From: Bacteroidota bacterium
Lineage (GTDB): Bacteria; Bacteroidota; Bacteroidia; Flavobacteriales; Weeksellaceae
Direction: 5' to 3'
Assembly (NCBI GenBank): GCA_018902795.1
Contig: JAHIQD010000004.1
Location: 186,001-250,000 of the forward strand
Length of the DNA stretch: 64,000 nt
Made by a program: the position numbers and the translations under genes. Below, piece by piece: positions 44,593 through 53,703 of this stretch (its first letter is position 1; every line of letters starts with the position of its first letter). The notes under the pieces are model-generated. The model saw only the letters and a program-made list of their open reading frames with translations, was not told where the DNA came from and did not search any database.

Positions 44593-46082
44593 TAAGCCCC
44601 TGCTTTATTTTTGTTAAAGATATGTAAAAGTACCGCAACCAGGACAGAACAACAAATGGCAATTGCAACAGAAACTCCGGGATTACCCACTGTTCCCTTC
44701 ATGTAAGGAGTAAGTTTAAAATAGAAGATTCCGAAATGAACAATAATAGCCACCACCGATGCGGTGAAAACCGTGGAAGCTTTTACATTTTTAACAAAAG
44801 TTCCGAAAATAATCGGCACAAAAGCCGCCCCAAAATATCCATAAACGCCCATCTGTGCGAAAATTCCTACACTCAAAGTTGGATTCACAATCTGTTGCCA
44901 GCTGATGAGAAAACTTACCGCAGCAAGGACAATGATAACGAATTTGTTGGTGAGCAAACTATTTTTAGTAACACGTTCTCCGAAAATCGGTTCTAAAATA
45001 TCCAGTGTTACCGAACTGGAAATGGACTGTATTAAACTTTCTAAAGTAGCCTGCCCCGCCGAAACCAAACCGATGACTACGATCATCCCGACAAAAACCG
45101 AAAATCTTGCTACCACATAATTCGAAATTATTTCGTCCATTTTCATTTTTTTACCATCCACTGTAAGATCTGGAAAGAGAATTCTGGCATAAAAACCCAC
45201 TGCCACTACAAGAAAGAAAAATATCATAAATACAATGGCACTGAGTAAAAATTTGTTTACCTGGGACGGACTTTTCAGCATCAACGATTTCGTGATGATG
45301 TGAGGCTGACAGACGATGGCCATCCCAACAATAATCTGGCAAATCACTATTTCAAAAAAATCTCGGAATAAGGGACTTTCTTTATTAGTTAAACCTGTTA
45401 GATTTGGATCGATGTGGTGAAGTTTTTCCATAAACGGAGAAAAGCCGTCTTTAAAGAGATAGAAACCTGACCCCAGCATTATCAATGCAACAACAAGCTT
45501 AAAAAACACCTGCATGGAGTTGGTGTACATTAAAGAATTTGCCCCGCCAAACATCATATATCCAAATACAAAAACAGTAATTCCCAACAATACGTAAAAT
45601 GGCTCTACCTGAAGTGCCTTGGAAATGACATTGGTGATCCCCACATTTATTAAGACGATAAATGAAATGAGCAGTAAACCCATAACCGCAAAGAAAAAAC
45701 GGTATGCTTTGCTTCCGAAACGGTTCCCCATCCATTCAGCCATTGTTTTTGCATTGAACTGAACCCCTACTTTCGCAAAACTTTTAGTAAGAATAACAAG
45801 CGAAACAAATGCCGCCAAAGGAAGAATCACCCCCAATGAAATAAATCCTGAAACACCATAAAGCGCAATAAAACCTGGATTGATAATAAAAGACGCCGCA
45901 CTCGTCATAGAAGCTGCTAAGGAAAGCCCCACCATCCAGGGAGAAAAATTGATATTTCCTACTGCATAATCTTTCATATCTTTAGCTTTACGTGCTCCTC
46001 TGACCACGAAAAAGATGATGGCTGCAGCATAAAGCGCCAGTACAATACTGATAAGCAAGGTCCAGTTTTTTTCAGGATTCAT
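44592..46082 (-). CDS. Sodium:solute symporter family transporter
   Basis: About 496 residues from the ATG at 46082 (MNPEKNWTLLISIVLALYAA); an upstream extension from 46151 lies in the regulatory region and is dropped. About 13 membrane helices. SSF signatures include AASMTSAASFIINPGFIALYGVSGF (Na+ site, TM1), and the AGQATLESLIQSISSSVTLDIL region. Such carriers import monocarboxylates, acetate or amino acids with sodium. First gene of the unit. Confidence 0.9.
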   Translation of the reverse strand: MNPEKNWTLLISIVLALYAAAIIFFVVRGARKAKDMKDYAVGNINFSPWMVGLSLAASMTSAASFIINPGFIALYGVSGFISLGVILPLAAFVSLVILTKSFAKVGVQFNAKTMAEWMGNRFGSKAYRFFFAVMGLLLISFIVLINVGITNVISKALQVEPFYVLLGITVFVFGYMMFGGANSLMYTNSMQVFFKLVVALIMLGSGFYLFKDGFSPFMEKLHHIDPNLTGLTNKESPLFRDFFEIVICQIIVGMAIVCQPHIITKSLMLKSPSQVNKFLLSAIVFMIFFFLVVAVGFYARILFPDLTVDGKKMKMDEIISNYVVARFSVFVGMIVVIGLVSAGQATLESLIQSISSSVTLDILEPIFGERVTKNSLLTNKFVIIVLAAVSFLISWQQIVNPTLSVGIFAQMGVYGYFGAAFVPIIFGTFVKNVKASTVFTASVVAIIVHFGIFYFKLTPYMKGTVGNPGVSVAIAICCSVLVAVLLHIFNKNKAGA

Positions 46083-46146
46083 ATTGTTTTTTATTTTGAA
46101 CAAATGAACTGATAAAATTATAAGTTGATGATTTGTAATCCAAATA

Positions 46147-46227
46147 TTCAAGTGCGACTTAAAATGTAAATATAAATATTTTTGCGATAATCTCTTTATT
46201 TTAAGACATCATACATTGTGCGACTTA
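46147..46227. promoter_or_regulatory. Palindromic motif cluster upstream of the symporter operon
   Basis: TTCAAGTGCGACTTAAA (46147-46163) is identical to 40733-40749, and TTGTGCGACTTA (46216-46227) repeats most of it 69 bp further upstream of the symporter. Same palindromic core AAGTGCGACTT. Confidence 0.55.
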
Positions 46228-46265
46228 TTAATTACAAAAAAAATTAAGATATTGTAAATGAAATA

Positions 46266-46296
46266 TTTGCAAAATAGAAAAAATGTAGTATTTTTG
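46266..46296 (+). promoter_or_regulatory. Promoter of rplS
   Basis: TTTG (46266-46269), 19-bp spacer, TATTTTTG (46289-46296): a strong vegetative promoter, with a ~70-nt leader before the ATG. Confidence 0.8.
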
Positions 46297-46370
46297 CAAC
46301 CTGTTAATCAACCTCTGACGAAGGACGTGAATGTTGCTTAGCTTGACAAAACAAATTTTTTTTATAAAAA

Positions 46371-46724
46371 ATGGATTTAGTAAAATACGTACAAGATAAG
46401 TACATTACGAAAAACGAATTCCCAGAATTCAAAGCCGGTGACACCATCACTGTGTATTACGAGATTAAAGAAGGCGCTAAAACAAGAACTCAGTTCTTTA
46501 AAGGAACTGTAATTCAGTTGAGAGGAACTGGTCTTACCAAAACATTTACCATCAGAAAAATGAGTGGTGATGTAGGTGTAGAAAGAGTTTTCCCTATCAA
46601 CTTACCAGCTCTACAGAAAATTGAAGTAGACAGAAGAGGTAAAGTGAAAAGAGCGAGAATTTACTATTTCAGAAACCTTAGAGGTAAAAAAGCGAGAATT
46701 AAAGACGCTGCTTACAAAAAGTAA
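46371..46724 (+). CDS. rplS: 50S ribosomal protein L19
   Basis: 117 residues, all of L19: AGDTITVYYEIKEGAKTRTQFFKGTVIQLRG, TFTIRKMSGDVGVERVFP and the basic end (RRGKVKRARIYYFRNLRGKKARIKD). It lies at the interface of the two ribosomal subunits. The leader is about 70 nt; no trmD or rimM neighbour is present, unlike in proteobacteria. Confidence 0.97.
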   Translation: MDLVKYVQDKYITKNEFPEFKAGDTITVYYEIKEGAKTRTQFFKGTVIQLRGTGLTKTFTIRKMSGDVGVERVFPINLPALQKIEVDRRGKVKRARIYYFRNLRGKKARIKDAAYKK

Positions 46725-46744
46725 TTCAGACAACAACAATAGAA

Positions 46745-46776
46745 AAACCCATCAGATTTTATTTGATGGGTTTTTT
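46745..46776 (+). terminator. Terminator of rplS
   Basis: AACCCATCA pairs with TGATGGGTT, followed by TTTTTT. Confidence 0.85.
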
Positions 46777-47020
46777 GCGCAATTGTAATTTGAAATTTTA
46801 AGAAGTTATTCAGAATTCAGTTTTAAATATCATTTTCTAAAATTTACTGATTGCGAAAACTCTATGCAGGATTCATTTAATGAGACAAAAGACCTTTATT
46901 TCAATATTTCTCGTATCTAATCATGGGAGGTCACAAAATTAAATCCCGAAAAGTTATCCCGACGAACCTTAAACTAACTGCCCACTACTCTATTTGCAGC
47001 AACCGTGAAAGCTGAGAATC
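46777..47020. other. Intergenic region between rplS and the M36 protease gene
   Basis: About 240 bp between the two terminators (about 350 bp from stop to stop). No ORF, repeat or RNA recognised. Confidence 0.5.
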
Positions 47021-47051
47021 AAAAAAAACCGCCCCGCAAAATGCGGGACGG
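47021..47051 (-). terminator. Terminator of the M36 protease gene
   Basis: CCGCCCCGC and GCGGGACGG form a GC-rich stem (with G-U pairs on the RNA) around AAAAT, followed on the reverse strand by T8. Confidence 0.8.
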
Positions 47052-47074
47052 CTACAGAAATATTAATTAATAAA

Positions 47075-49687
47075 TTATTTCTTGATCATTAATTTAGAAG
47101 AGTAATTTACTCCCAATCCTGAAACTTTCACTACATAAACTCCGTTTGGAAGAGCCTGTGTATTCACTGCTTCAGCAGAAGAAATTTTCTGGCTGGAAAC
47201 CATTTTTCCTGAAGCATCAAAAATTTCAACGTTTACTTTTCCTAATGCTTTGTTAGCTGATTTCAGGAAAAATTCGTTTTTCGCTGGATTTGGATAGATA
47301 CTGATTGCTTTGTCAGCATTCACATCACTTGCTGCTAGGGTTGTACAGCGTGGATCAGGGGTTGGCTCAGTATAATCAGCCACCTGATCATTGATATTAA
47401 GATTAGAACCTGGAGAAGCATTTACTCCCAAACCTCTTTTCGCAAAAACTTCCCAAATCATACACTTGTCTTTACCTTGACTGGTATTTTCCTCAGCAGC
47501 TAAGATTGCATCTCTACCCGCTACAAATCCAGGATTGGAAGCGGTAAGCTTCAACGCATCAACAACCAACTGAAGTACTTTGGTGCTGCCATTAGTTGTA
47601 TTGGCCATTACATCTGACGAATAACCATATTTTTCTGCATACTTCCAGTGAAGATCCCAAAGCATCGTTGCCCAAACAAAACCGATGGAATGTACATCCG
47701 GCACGAGTTGTCCGGAAGTATTGGTGTATTCCATACCGTTGGTATCGTCGTAGCTGTAATTATTAATTCCGAAATCAGGGGAATAAGGTGCAGGGCGGAT
47801 ACCACCTCCTGTACTTGCTTCAGAAACCGCATAGGTACCAATTCCTCTTGGTACGTTTACATTATCACCAGGTCTGTTCGTAAGCATTAATGCAAAGAAA
47901 TCTGACCATCCTTCTCCCATTTGCTCTTTATTTAGTGACGAGCTCAGTGACCCTACTAATCTTGTTGAAATTCCGTGTCCATACTCGTGAGCAACGATAC
48001 CGTTATCGAAACTTCCGTCTCTTATTTTTTGAGTTGCAGGATCATATTTTAAAGTAACATTTACATTCGTTGATGCATCCAAAAGACCTTTTAAGTATAA
48101 CCCTTCTGAATTTTCAATAAGCACGGACGGAATTGTAATCCCTGCATTGGTACCTCCCATACCAGATGTCGGCGTAGAATCTGGTAAACTGTAAATAATA
48201 GCAGCAACTGCACCTGCATTTTGTGCAGCCTGTACCTTCGCCTGAAATTCACATGTACCTCTTGCAATTAAACCAATTTTTCCGGCCAGTGAACCAGCAG
48301 GAAGTGGTGCACATCCGTCCAGAACAGGTGAAAGTTTAACATCCGCAGTAACACCCGTAGGCGTAAGTGCAGGCCCAAAGGTTGTAGAAATCAATGTACT
48401 TACCGGTCTTCCTACTGCCTGAGTTGGAGCATTGTAAAAAAATCTTTCAATTAAAGCAGGGTTCCAAAGATACATCTGCATTCTCGGTCTGGATCCGTCT
48501 GACGGTGTGCTAAAGTTTGCATTGTCAGTACCGCCTCCGTCTTGTGCTTCAGCCTGTACATAATCATTTTGCGCACCTCCCTTACCAAAATTCCAGGCCT
48601 GAAAGTTTCTTGCTGTCTCAGTAAAGCCCAATCGGTAGAAAACATCATGCATCTTATTATTCATGTAGAATAAATTGGTAATTGCCGCCATTTTATTTCC
48701 TGCTGTATCATTTACAACAAAAGGAAAATTAAAAACACGGCCCGTTCCTCCATCTGCGTATGAGCCAGGACCATTTACGTTTGCCGCATCATCATAGGCC
48801 ATTACATTGTTCCCTCTCGTGGTATTGTATGATCCCGCGTAAGTAGCGCCGGCAATCGTGTGCCATCCATCCGGAGAAGCATCTGAAAACCATGGATTGG
48901 AAACTAAAGATCTGCTGCCGTGGTTCGGACTTTCAATTGGAAGAGGGAAAACCATATAACTTGCATCCAGTGCCGCTAAAGCCGTAGGTGCTGTAGACTC
49001 TCCTATTGATTGATGACTGAAATCTTTAGAGAATCCTTCAGGAGTGTGTGACGAATAATCATGCTGAAATGTACCATGAGGGAAACTGCAGGAAAGTGTT
49101 AAATTTTCTTTACTTAAAATATCCCCCGTAGTCGCATCTGCTAAAACATCCCAATAGTTTGAAGTTCCTTTTTCTTCAAACATATATTGATGACATAATC
49201 TTAAATCGCCATTTTCTGTCTGCAAGTAAACCAATTTGGTTTTTGCAAAAGCTGCTCCATCTAAATCTGCGTCATCAAACTTAAGCAATGTATAATCACT
49301 GCTGTTTTTTAATCCAAAATTTTTTGCCATACTGGCAAAAACGGTTGCAGCAGGGCGGGCGGAACTCGGTTGAGAGGCATTTACATAGTTTTTAGCAAAG
49401 CTTTCAGTAAGGTAATTAACTTTTTTATCTTTAATCAGTGCTGTTGCAAGCGCATTGTAAACAGGAATTCCATTAAAGGACTGCTGAATTTTCACAATAT
49501 CAGCATTCATAGATTTTGAAAAATCCTGATTGATAATTTCAAAATTGGTAAGATTAGGTTTCAGAAAGGTATTCTTAGCGGAAAGCTGGCTTTGGATCAT
49601 GGATCTGTAATCCTGGGCACTTGCTGTCCCAAAAGAAAACATCAAACATACCGCCGCAATTTTCAAGGGTAAATTTCTATTTTTCAT
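47075..49687 (-). CDS. Secreted M36 (fungalysin-like) metalloprotease with PA domain and T9SS sorting domain
   Basis: 870 residues. Signal peptide to about residue 24; FTP-type propeptide region to ~200; catalytic HEYGH at 567-571 with the downstream Glu in GEGWSDFF (592) as third zinc ligand; a protease-associated domain inserted at ~447-545 (IGLIARGTCEFQAKVQAAQNAG). The C-terminal ~75 residues (IYPNPAKNEFFLKS...GVYVVKVS...SKLMIKK) are a T9SS type A sorting domain, so it is exported through the outer membrane. Probably a nutrient-scavenging or virulence protease. Monocistronic. Confidence 0.93.
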   Translation of the reverse strand: MKNRNLPLKIAAVCLMFSFGTASAQDYRSMIQSQLSAKNTFLKPNLTNFEIINQDFSKSMNADIVKIQQSFNGIPVYNALATALIKDKKVNYLTESFAKNYVNASQPSSARPAATVFASMAKNFGLKNSSDYTLLKFDDADLDGAAFAKTKLVYLQTENGDLRLCHQYMFEEKGTSNYWDVLADATTGDILSKENLTLSCSFPHGTFQHDYSSHTPEGFSKDFSHQSIGESTAPTALAALDASYMVFPLPIESPNHGSRSLVSNPWFSDASPDGWHTIAGATYAGSYNTTRGNNVMAYDDAANVNGPGSYADGGTGRVFNFPFVVNDTAGNKMAAITNLFYMNNKMHDVFYRLGFTETARNFQAWNFGKGGAQNDYVQAEAQDGGGTDNANFSTPSDGSRPRMQMYLWNPALIERFFYNAPTQAVGRPVSTLISTTFGPALTPTGVTADVKLSPVLDGCAPLPAGSLAGKIGLIARGTCEFQAKVQAAQNAGAVAAIIYSLPDSTPTSGMGGTNAGITIPSVLIENSEGLYLKGLLDASTNVNVTLKYDPATQKIRDGSFDNGIVAHEYGHGISTRLVGSLSSSLNKEQMGEGWSDFFALMLTNRPGDNVNVPRGIGTYAVSEASTGGGIRPAPYSPDFGINNYSYDDTNGMEYTNTSGQLVPDVHSIGFVWATMLWDLHWKYAEKYGYSSDVMANTTNGSTKVLQLVVDALKLTASNPGFVAGRDAILAAEENTSQGKDKCMIWEVFAKRGLGVNASPGSNLNINDQVADYTEPTPDPRCTTLAASDVNADKAISIYPNPAKNEFFLKSANKALGKVNVEIFDASGKMVSSQKISSAEAVNTQALPNGVYVVKVSGLGVNYSSKLMIKK

Positions 49688-49832
49688 ATATATTAATTAA
49701 TTGGCGTCGAATTTATAAAAAAAAATGATATGTTTTACATTTTTAACACAAAAAAATACTAAATGTTATCGAAGAGATATTTCCATAGTTAAAATAAGCA
49801 ATTATCCCTTCATACTCTTTCAATTCTGAGCA

Positions 49833-49869
49833 CAAAAAAGACGCCTCATTTTATTGAGGCGCCATTTTT
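49833..49869 (-). terminator. Terminator of rpsA
   Basis: GCCTCA and TGAGGC core stem (extending to ACGCCTCA/TGAGGCGC) with an A-run/T-run on either side, about 20 bp past the rpsA stop. Confidence 0.8.
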
Positions 49870-49887
49870 ATCATTGAAAATCAGGAA

Positions 49888-51672
49888 TTAGTTTCCTTCC
49901 ATTTTCTTTTTCAATTCTGCTAATACATCTAAATCACCAAGCGTAGATTTTTCTTCGTTGCTTGAAGATGCAGCTGGTTTAGAAGAAGCTTCTTTCACAT
50001 TTTTCTTTTCTTCGTCTCTGAAGATTCCTGTGTGAGAAACTACTACTCTTTTGAATTCTTTGTTGAATTCAATTACTTTGAATTGTGCGTCTTCACCTTT
50101 CTTGATTTTAGAACCGTCTTCTTTTTCTAATAATCTTGATGGGCAGAAAGCTTCAACTTCAGCGTCTTCGAACTGAACCTGTGCTCCTTTATCGAAAACT
50201 TCAGTAGCTTTTCCTGCGTGTACAGTACCTTCAGCATATTTAGTTTCAAATTTATCCCAAGGATTTTCAAGAAGTTGTTTGTGGCCTAAAGAAAGTCTTC
50301 TTGCAGCTGTATCCAATTCAAGAACGATTACGTCTAATTTATCACCTACCGCACAGAATTCTGATGGGTGTTTGATTTTCTTAGTCCAAGAAAGATCAGA
50401 GATGTAGATCAATCCGTCGATACCTTCTTCCAATTCTACAAACACACCGAAATTAGTAAAGTTTCTTACCGTTCCAACGTGCTTAGAACCTACCGGATAT
50501 TTAGTTTCGATATTTGACCAAGGATCCTGGCTAAGCTGTTTCATCCCTAAAGAGATTTTTCTGTCTTCTCTGTCAAGTGTTAAAACTTCTGCTTCTACCT
50601 CGTCACCTACTTTTACGAAATCTCCTGCACTTCTCAAATGAGTAGACCAAGACATTTCAGAAACGTGAATTAATCCTTCTACACCTGGAGCAACCTCTAC
50701 GAATGCACCATAGTCAGCAAGAACCACTACTTTTCCTTTTACTCTGTCACCCACTTTCATATCAGCAGAAAGAGCATCCCAAGGATGAGCTTCCAATTGC
50801 TTCATACCTAACTGGATTCTTGTTTTCTCGTCATCAAAGTCAAGGATTACCACTTTTACAGTTTCACCGTCTGAAAGGATTTCAGATGGGTGATTAACTC
50901 TAGACCAAGAAAGGTCGGTAATGTGGATCAATCCATCAACACCACCTAAGTCTACGAATACCCCGTAAGAAGTAATATTTTTAACAGTTCCTTCAAGAAC
51001 CTGTCCTTTTTCTAACTGACCGATGATTTCTCTCTTCTGACCTTCAAGATCTGCTTCGATAAGCGCTTTGTGAGATACAACAACGTTTTTGAATTCTGGG
51101 TTGATTTTCACAACTTTGAACTCCATTGTTTTACCAACGAACTGATCGTAATCTTTAATAGGCTTAACATCGATTTGTGAACCTGGTAAGAATGCTTCGA
51201 TACCGTGAACGTCAACGATCATACCACCTTTAGTTCTTGATTTAACAAAACCGTTAACGATTTCTCCAGTTTCGTGAAGTTCGTTTACTCTGTCCCAAGC
51301 CTTAAGCGTTCTTGCTTTTTTATGAGAAAGCTGTAACTGTCCAGATTTGTCTTCTCTTCTGTCCACCATTACCTCTACTTCATCACCAACTTTTAAACCT
51401 TGGTTGTAACGGAATTCGTTTAGAGAAATAACCCCTTCAGATTTGAAGTTGATATCAACGATCGCTTCTTTATCAGTAAGTCTTACAACTTTTCCTACAA
51501 GTACGTCGTTGTCCTGAAGGTTATTAAGAGAGCCATTGTAGATTTCCTCTAAATCGCTTTTCTCTTTTCTAGCATCAGCATCTAATCCTGATTCGAAAGA
51601 ATCCCAATCAAACTGTTCTGGTGCTACGTTTTGGTTTAATAAAACCTCTGCTGAATTTGTCTCTTTTGACAT
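49888..51672 (-). CDS. rpsA: 30S ribosomal protein S1
   Basis: 594 residues with about six S1 RNA-binding repeats, each recognisable by G-x-V-x-x-x-x-x-(Y/F)-G-x-F-V-x-(L/V)...G-L-(I/V)-H-x-S (for example ITSYGVFVDLGGVDGLIHITDLSW). Acidic N-terminus and a Ser/Lys-rich tail. In Bacteroidota mRNAs lack strong Shine-Dalgarno sites, so S1 is expected to matter for initiation. Codon use is the ribosomal-protein type, unlike neighbours. Confidence 0.96.
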   Translation of the reverse strand: MSKETNSAEVLLNQNVAPEQFDWDSFESGLDADARKEKSDLEEIYNGSLNNLQDNDVLVGKVVRLTDKEAIVDINFKSEGVISLNEFRYNQGLKVGDEVEVMVDRREDKSGQLQLSHKKARTLKAWDRVNELHETGEIVNGFVKSRTKGGMIVDVHGIEAFLPGSQIDVKPIKDYDQFVGKTMEFKVVKINPEFKNVVVSHKALIEADLEGQKREIIGQLEKGQVLEGTVKNITSYGVFVDLGGVDGLIHITDLSWSRVNHPSEILSDGETVKVVILDFDDEKTRIQLGMKQLEAHPWDALSADMKVGDRVKGKVVVLADYGAFVEVAPGVEGLIHVSEMSWSTHLRSAGDFVKVGDEVEAEVLTLDREDRKISLGMKQLSQDPWSNIETKYPVGSKHVGTVRNFTNFGVFVELEEGIDGLIYISDLSWTKKIKHPSEFCAVGDKLDVIVLELDTAARRLSLGHKQLLENPWDKFETKYAEGTVHAGKATEVFDKGAQVQFEDAEVEAFCPSRLLEKEDGSKIKKGEDAQFKVIEFNKEFKRVVVSHTGIFRDEEKKNVKEASSKPAASSSNEEKSTLGDLDVLAELKKKMEGN

Positions 51673-51886
51673 TTTCTAAAAATTTTGTATTCCTTCTTTT
51701 TCACTGCTTGGCTAAATGTGGTTCGTGAAAAATACGGAAGATGTTAGTTTTGAATATTTTAACTCAGCCAAAATGCTCCCACAAAAAGTGGTGCAAAATT
51801 AAGAAATTATTTGATAATCACAATACTTACAGCTACTAAAATTGATAATATTAAGGTCTGCATTTTTTAGCAATGCGCAATTCTTT

Positions 51887-51894
51887 TACCTTTG
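51887..51894 (+). promoter_or_regulatory. -7 box of the DEAD-box helicase gene, 4 bp from the ATG
   Basis: TACCTTTG, a perfect TAnnTTTG, with the ATG at 51899. The predicted start of transcription falls at or next to the ATG, so the mRNA is probably leaderless. Confidence 0.6.
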
Positions 51895-51898
51895 CAAA

Positions 51899-53206
51899 AT
51901 GAATTTAGAATCAATCTATCAAAAACTGCAGATTCAGAATATGAATCAAATGCAGAAATCTACCTATACAGCAACTGAAAACGAGAACGATATAATCCTG
52001 TTATCACCCACTGGATCAGGGAAAACACTGGCATTCCTGCTTCCGGTGCTTAGAAATCTTCGTAGCGATGTTTCAGGAATTCAGGCTATGATTTTGGTTC
52101 CGGCCCGGGAACTTGCCCTGCAGATTGAGCAGGTTTTTAAATCTATGGGAACAGATTTCAAAATATCAATTTGCTATGGCGGACACGATAAAAAGATTGA
52201 AATCAATAATTTCAGGGAAGCACCTGCTTTATTAATTGGAACGCCAGGAAGAATTGCTTACCATTTAAGAAATAATAATTTCGATCCATCAACAATTAAA
52301 ACTCTGGTTTTAGACGAATTTGACAAAGCCCTTGAACTCGGGTTTGAAGAAGATATGAATTTCATTATTGAAGATGTAGAAAACTGTTCGCAACGCATCC
52401 TTACCTCCGCCACAGCAATGGATAAAATTCCGGATTTTGTAGGATTAAAGGATGAAAAAACAATTAATTTCCTCAAAATTCACGATTCCAAACCGGATAT
52501 CCAGCTCAGAAAAGTAATGACAACTGCTGAGGAAAAATTAGATACGCTGTTTCATTTGATTTGTAAAATCGGGAACAAAAGAACACTGATATTCTGTAAT
52601 CACCGTGACGCTGTGGACAGGATTTCTGAACTTTTACGCGAAAAGGGAATCGACCGGGAAACTTTCCACGGCGGAATGGAACAGGACGAAAGAGAACGCG
52701 CGCTCCTTAAATTCAGAAATGATTCTGCGAGAATTTTAATCACCACCGATTTGGCTTCAAGAGGATTGGATGTTCCGGAAGTGGAATCCATTGTTCATTA
52801 TCAGTTACCGCCAAAAGAAGATGCTTTTATCCACAGAAACGGCCGAACCGCAAGGATGAATGCGAAAGGTTTTTCGTATTTAATTATGACTGAGGACGAG
52901 AATTTCCCTTTCATTAAAAATAATACTCCGGAAGAAAATGTGTCCGAAAGCACCAGAGTTCCGGGAAAAACTGCTTTTCAGACCGTTTACATCAGCGCTG
53001 GAAAAAAAGACAAGGTGAACAAAGTGGATATTGTGGGGTATCTCATTAAAAAAGGTGAACTTGAAAAAGGCGATATCGGTTTGATTGAAGTAAAAGACAC
53101 GACGTCTTACGTCGCAGTTGACCGAAAAAAAGTAAAAGATTTACTCAAAAAATTAACAAACGAAAAGTTAAAAGGCAAAAAAGTAAAAATGGAAGTTGCT
53201 TATTAA
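51899..53206 (+). CDS. DEAD-box RNA helicase
   Basis: About 435 residues from the ATG at 51899 (MNLESIYQKLQI); an earlier start would run through the promoter. Q motif region MNQMQKSTYTAT, motif I SPTGSGKTLAFLLP, Ia PARELALQIEQ, II LDEFDKALE (DEFD rather than DEAD), III TSATA, and C-terminal motifs V-VI (TTDLASRGLDVP, FIHRNGRTARMNAKG). The last ~75 residues resemble a DbpA-like RNA-binding domain (VDIVGYLIKKGELEKGDIGLIEVKD). It probably remodels ribosomal or messenger RNA. Confidence 0.92.
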   Translation: MNLESIYQKLQIQNMNQMQKSTYTATENENDIILLSPTGSGKTLAFLLPVLRNLRSDVSGIQAMILVPARELALQIEQVFKSMGTDFKISICYGGHDKKIEINNFREAPALLIGTPGRIAYHLRNNNFDPSTIKTLVLDEFDKALELGFEEDMNFIIEDVENCSQRILTSATAMDKIPDFVGLKDEKTINFLKIHDSKPDIQLRKVMTTAEEKLDTLFHLICKIGNKRTLIFCNHRDAVDRISELLREKGIDRETFHGGMEQDERERALLKFRNDSARILITTDLASRGLDVPEVESIVHYQLPPKEDAFIHRNGRTARMNAKGFSYLIMTEDENFPFIKNNTPEENVSESTRVPGKTAFQTVYISAGKKDKVNKVDIVGYLIKKGELEKGDIGLIEVKDTTSYVAVDRKKVKDLLKKLTNEKLKGKKVKMEVAY

Positions 53207-53254
53207 AATCTTCCACTGAAATTTTTTATCTTTACAACACAACATTTCCTTTTT

Positions 53255-53596
53255 ATGAAACTTAATTTACCCGACAAACTATACTATTCTATAGGAGAAG
53301 TTGCCAAAGCTTTTAGTGTAAATACTTCTTTAATCAGATATTGGGAGCAGGAATTCCCGATTATTAAGCCTAAAAAAAACAAAAAAGGAAACCGCTATTT
53401 CACTCCCCAAGACATTAAGAATCTGCAGATTATCTATCATCTGGTGAAAGAAAAAGGATACACTTTGGATGGCGCAAGAATCGCTTTAACAACCAATTCT
53501 AAAATTTCGGAAACCATTACGATGATTGACAGACTGGAATTTGTAAAGGCCGAACTTCAAAAGCTTAAAGATTCACTCGTAGACAAACCCGAATAA
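53255..53596 (+). CDS. MerR-family regulator (short type)
   Basis: 113 residues. N-terminal winged helix: YYSIGEVAKAFSVNTSLIRYWEQEFPIIKPKKNKKGNRYFTPQDIKNLQIIYHLVKEKGYTL, then a C-terminal dimerisation helix. Lacks an effector domain, as do many Bacteroidota MerR-like proteins. A -7-like box TATCTTTA (53227-53234) precedes it. It lies just upstream of the phased repeats and the HhH gene. Confidence 0.9.
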   Translation: MKLNLPDKLYYSIGEVAKAFSVNTSLIRYWEQEFPIIKPKKNKKGNRYFTPQDIKNLQIIYHLVKEKGYTLDGARIALTTNSKISETITMIDRLEFVKAELQKLKDSLVDKPE

Positions 53597-53656
53597 AAAG
53601 GTGTTTTCACCCCAACAAAAGGGTGTTTTCCTCATGCTAAAAAGGGGTTTTTCACC
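53595..53656 (+). promoter_or_regulatory. Three phased repeats (GGTG-TTTT-CACC type) before the HhH gene
   Basis: Similar units at 53595-53611, 53617-53633 and 53639-53656: AAAAAGGTGTTTTCACC, AAAAGGGTGTTTTCCTC and AAAAAGGGGTTTTTCACC. The period is about 22 bp (two helical turns). The first overlaps the MerR stop; the last ends 24 bp before the -7 box at 53681. Confidence 0.6.
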
Positions 53657-53680
53657 TTAAAATATGTCGGTTATTCATTT

Positions 53681-53688
53681 TATGTTTG
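53681..53688 (+). promoter_or_regulatory. -7 box of the HhH protein gene
   Basis: TATGTTTG, a perfect match, 15 bp before the ATG at 53704. A TTG inside it (53686) is therefore not a start. Confidence 0.7.
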
Positions 53689-53703
53689 CATAAAATAATA
53701 ACT

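Noticed and set aside
53686..53703. TTG upstream start for the HhH protein
   Set aside because: It lies inside the TATGTTTG -7 box; the ATG at 53704 fits better.
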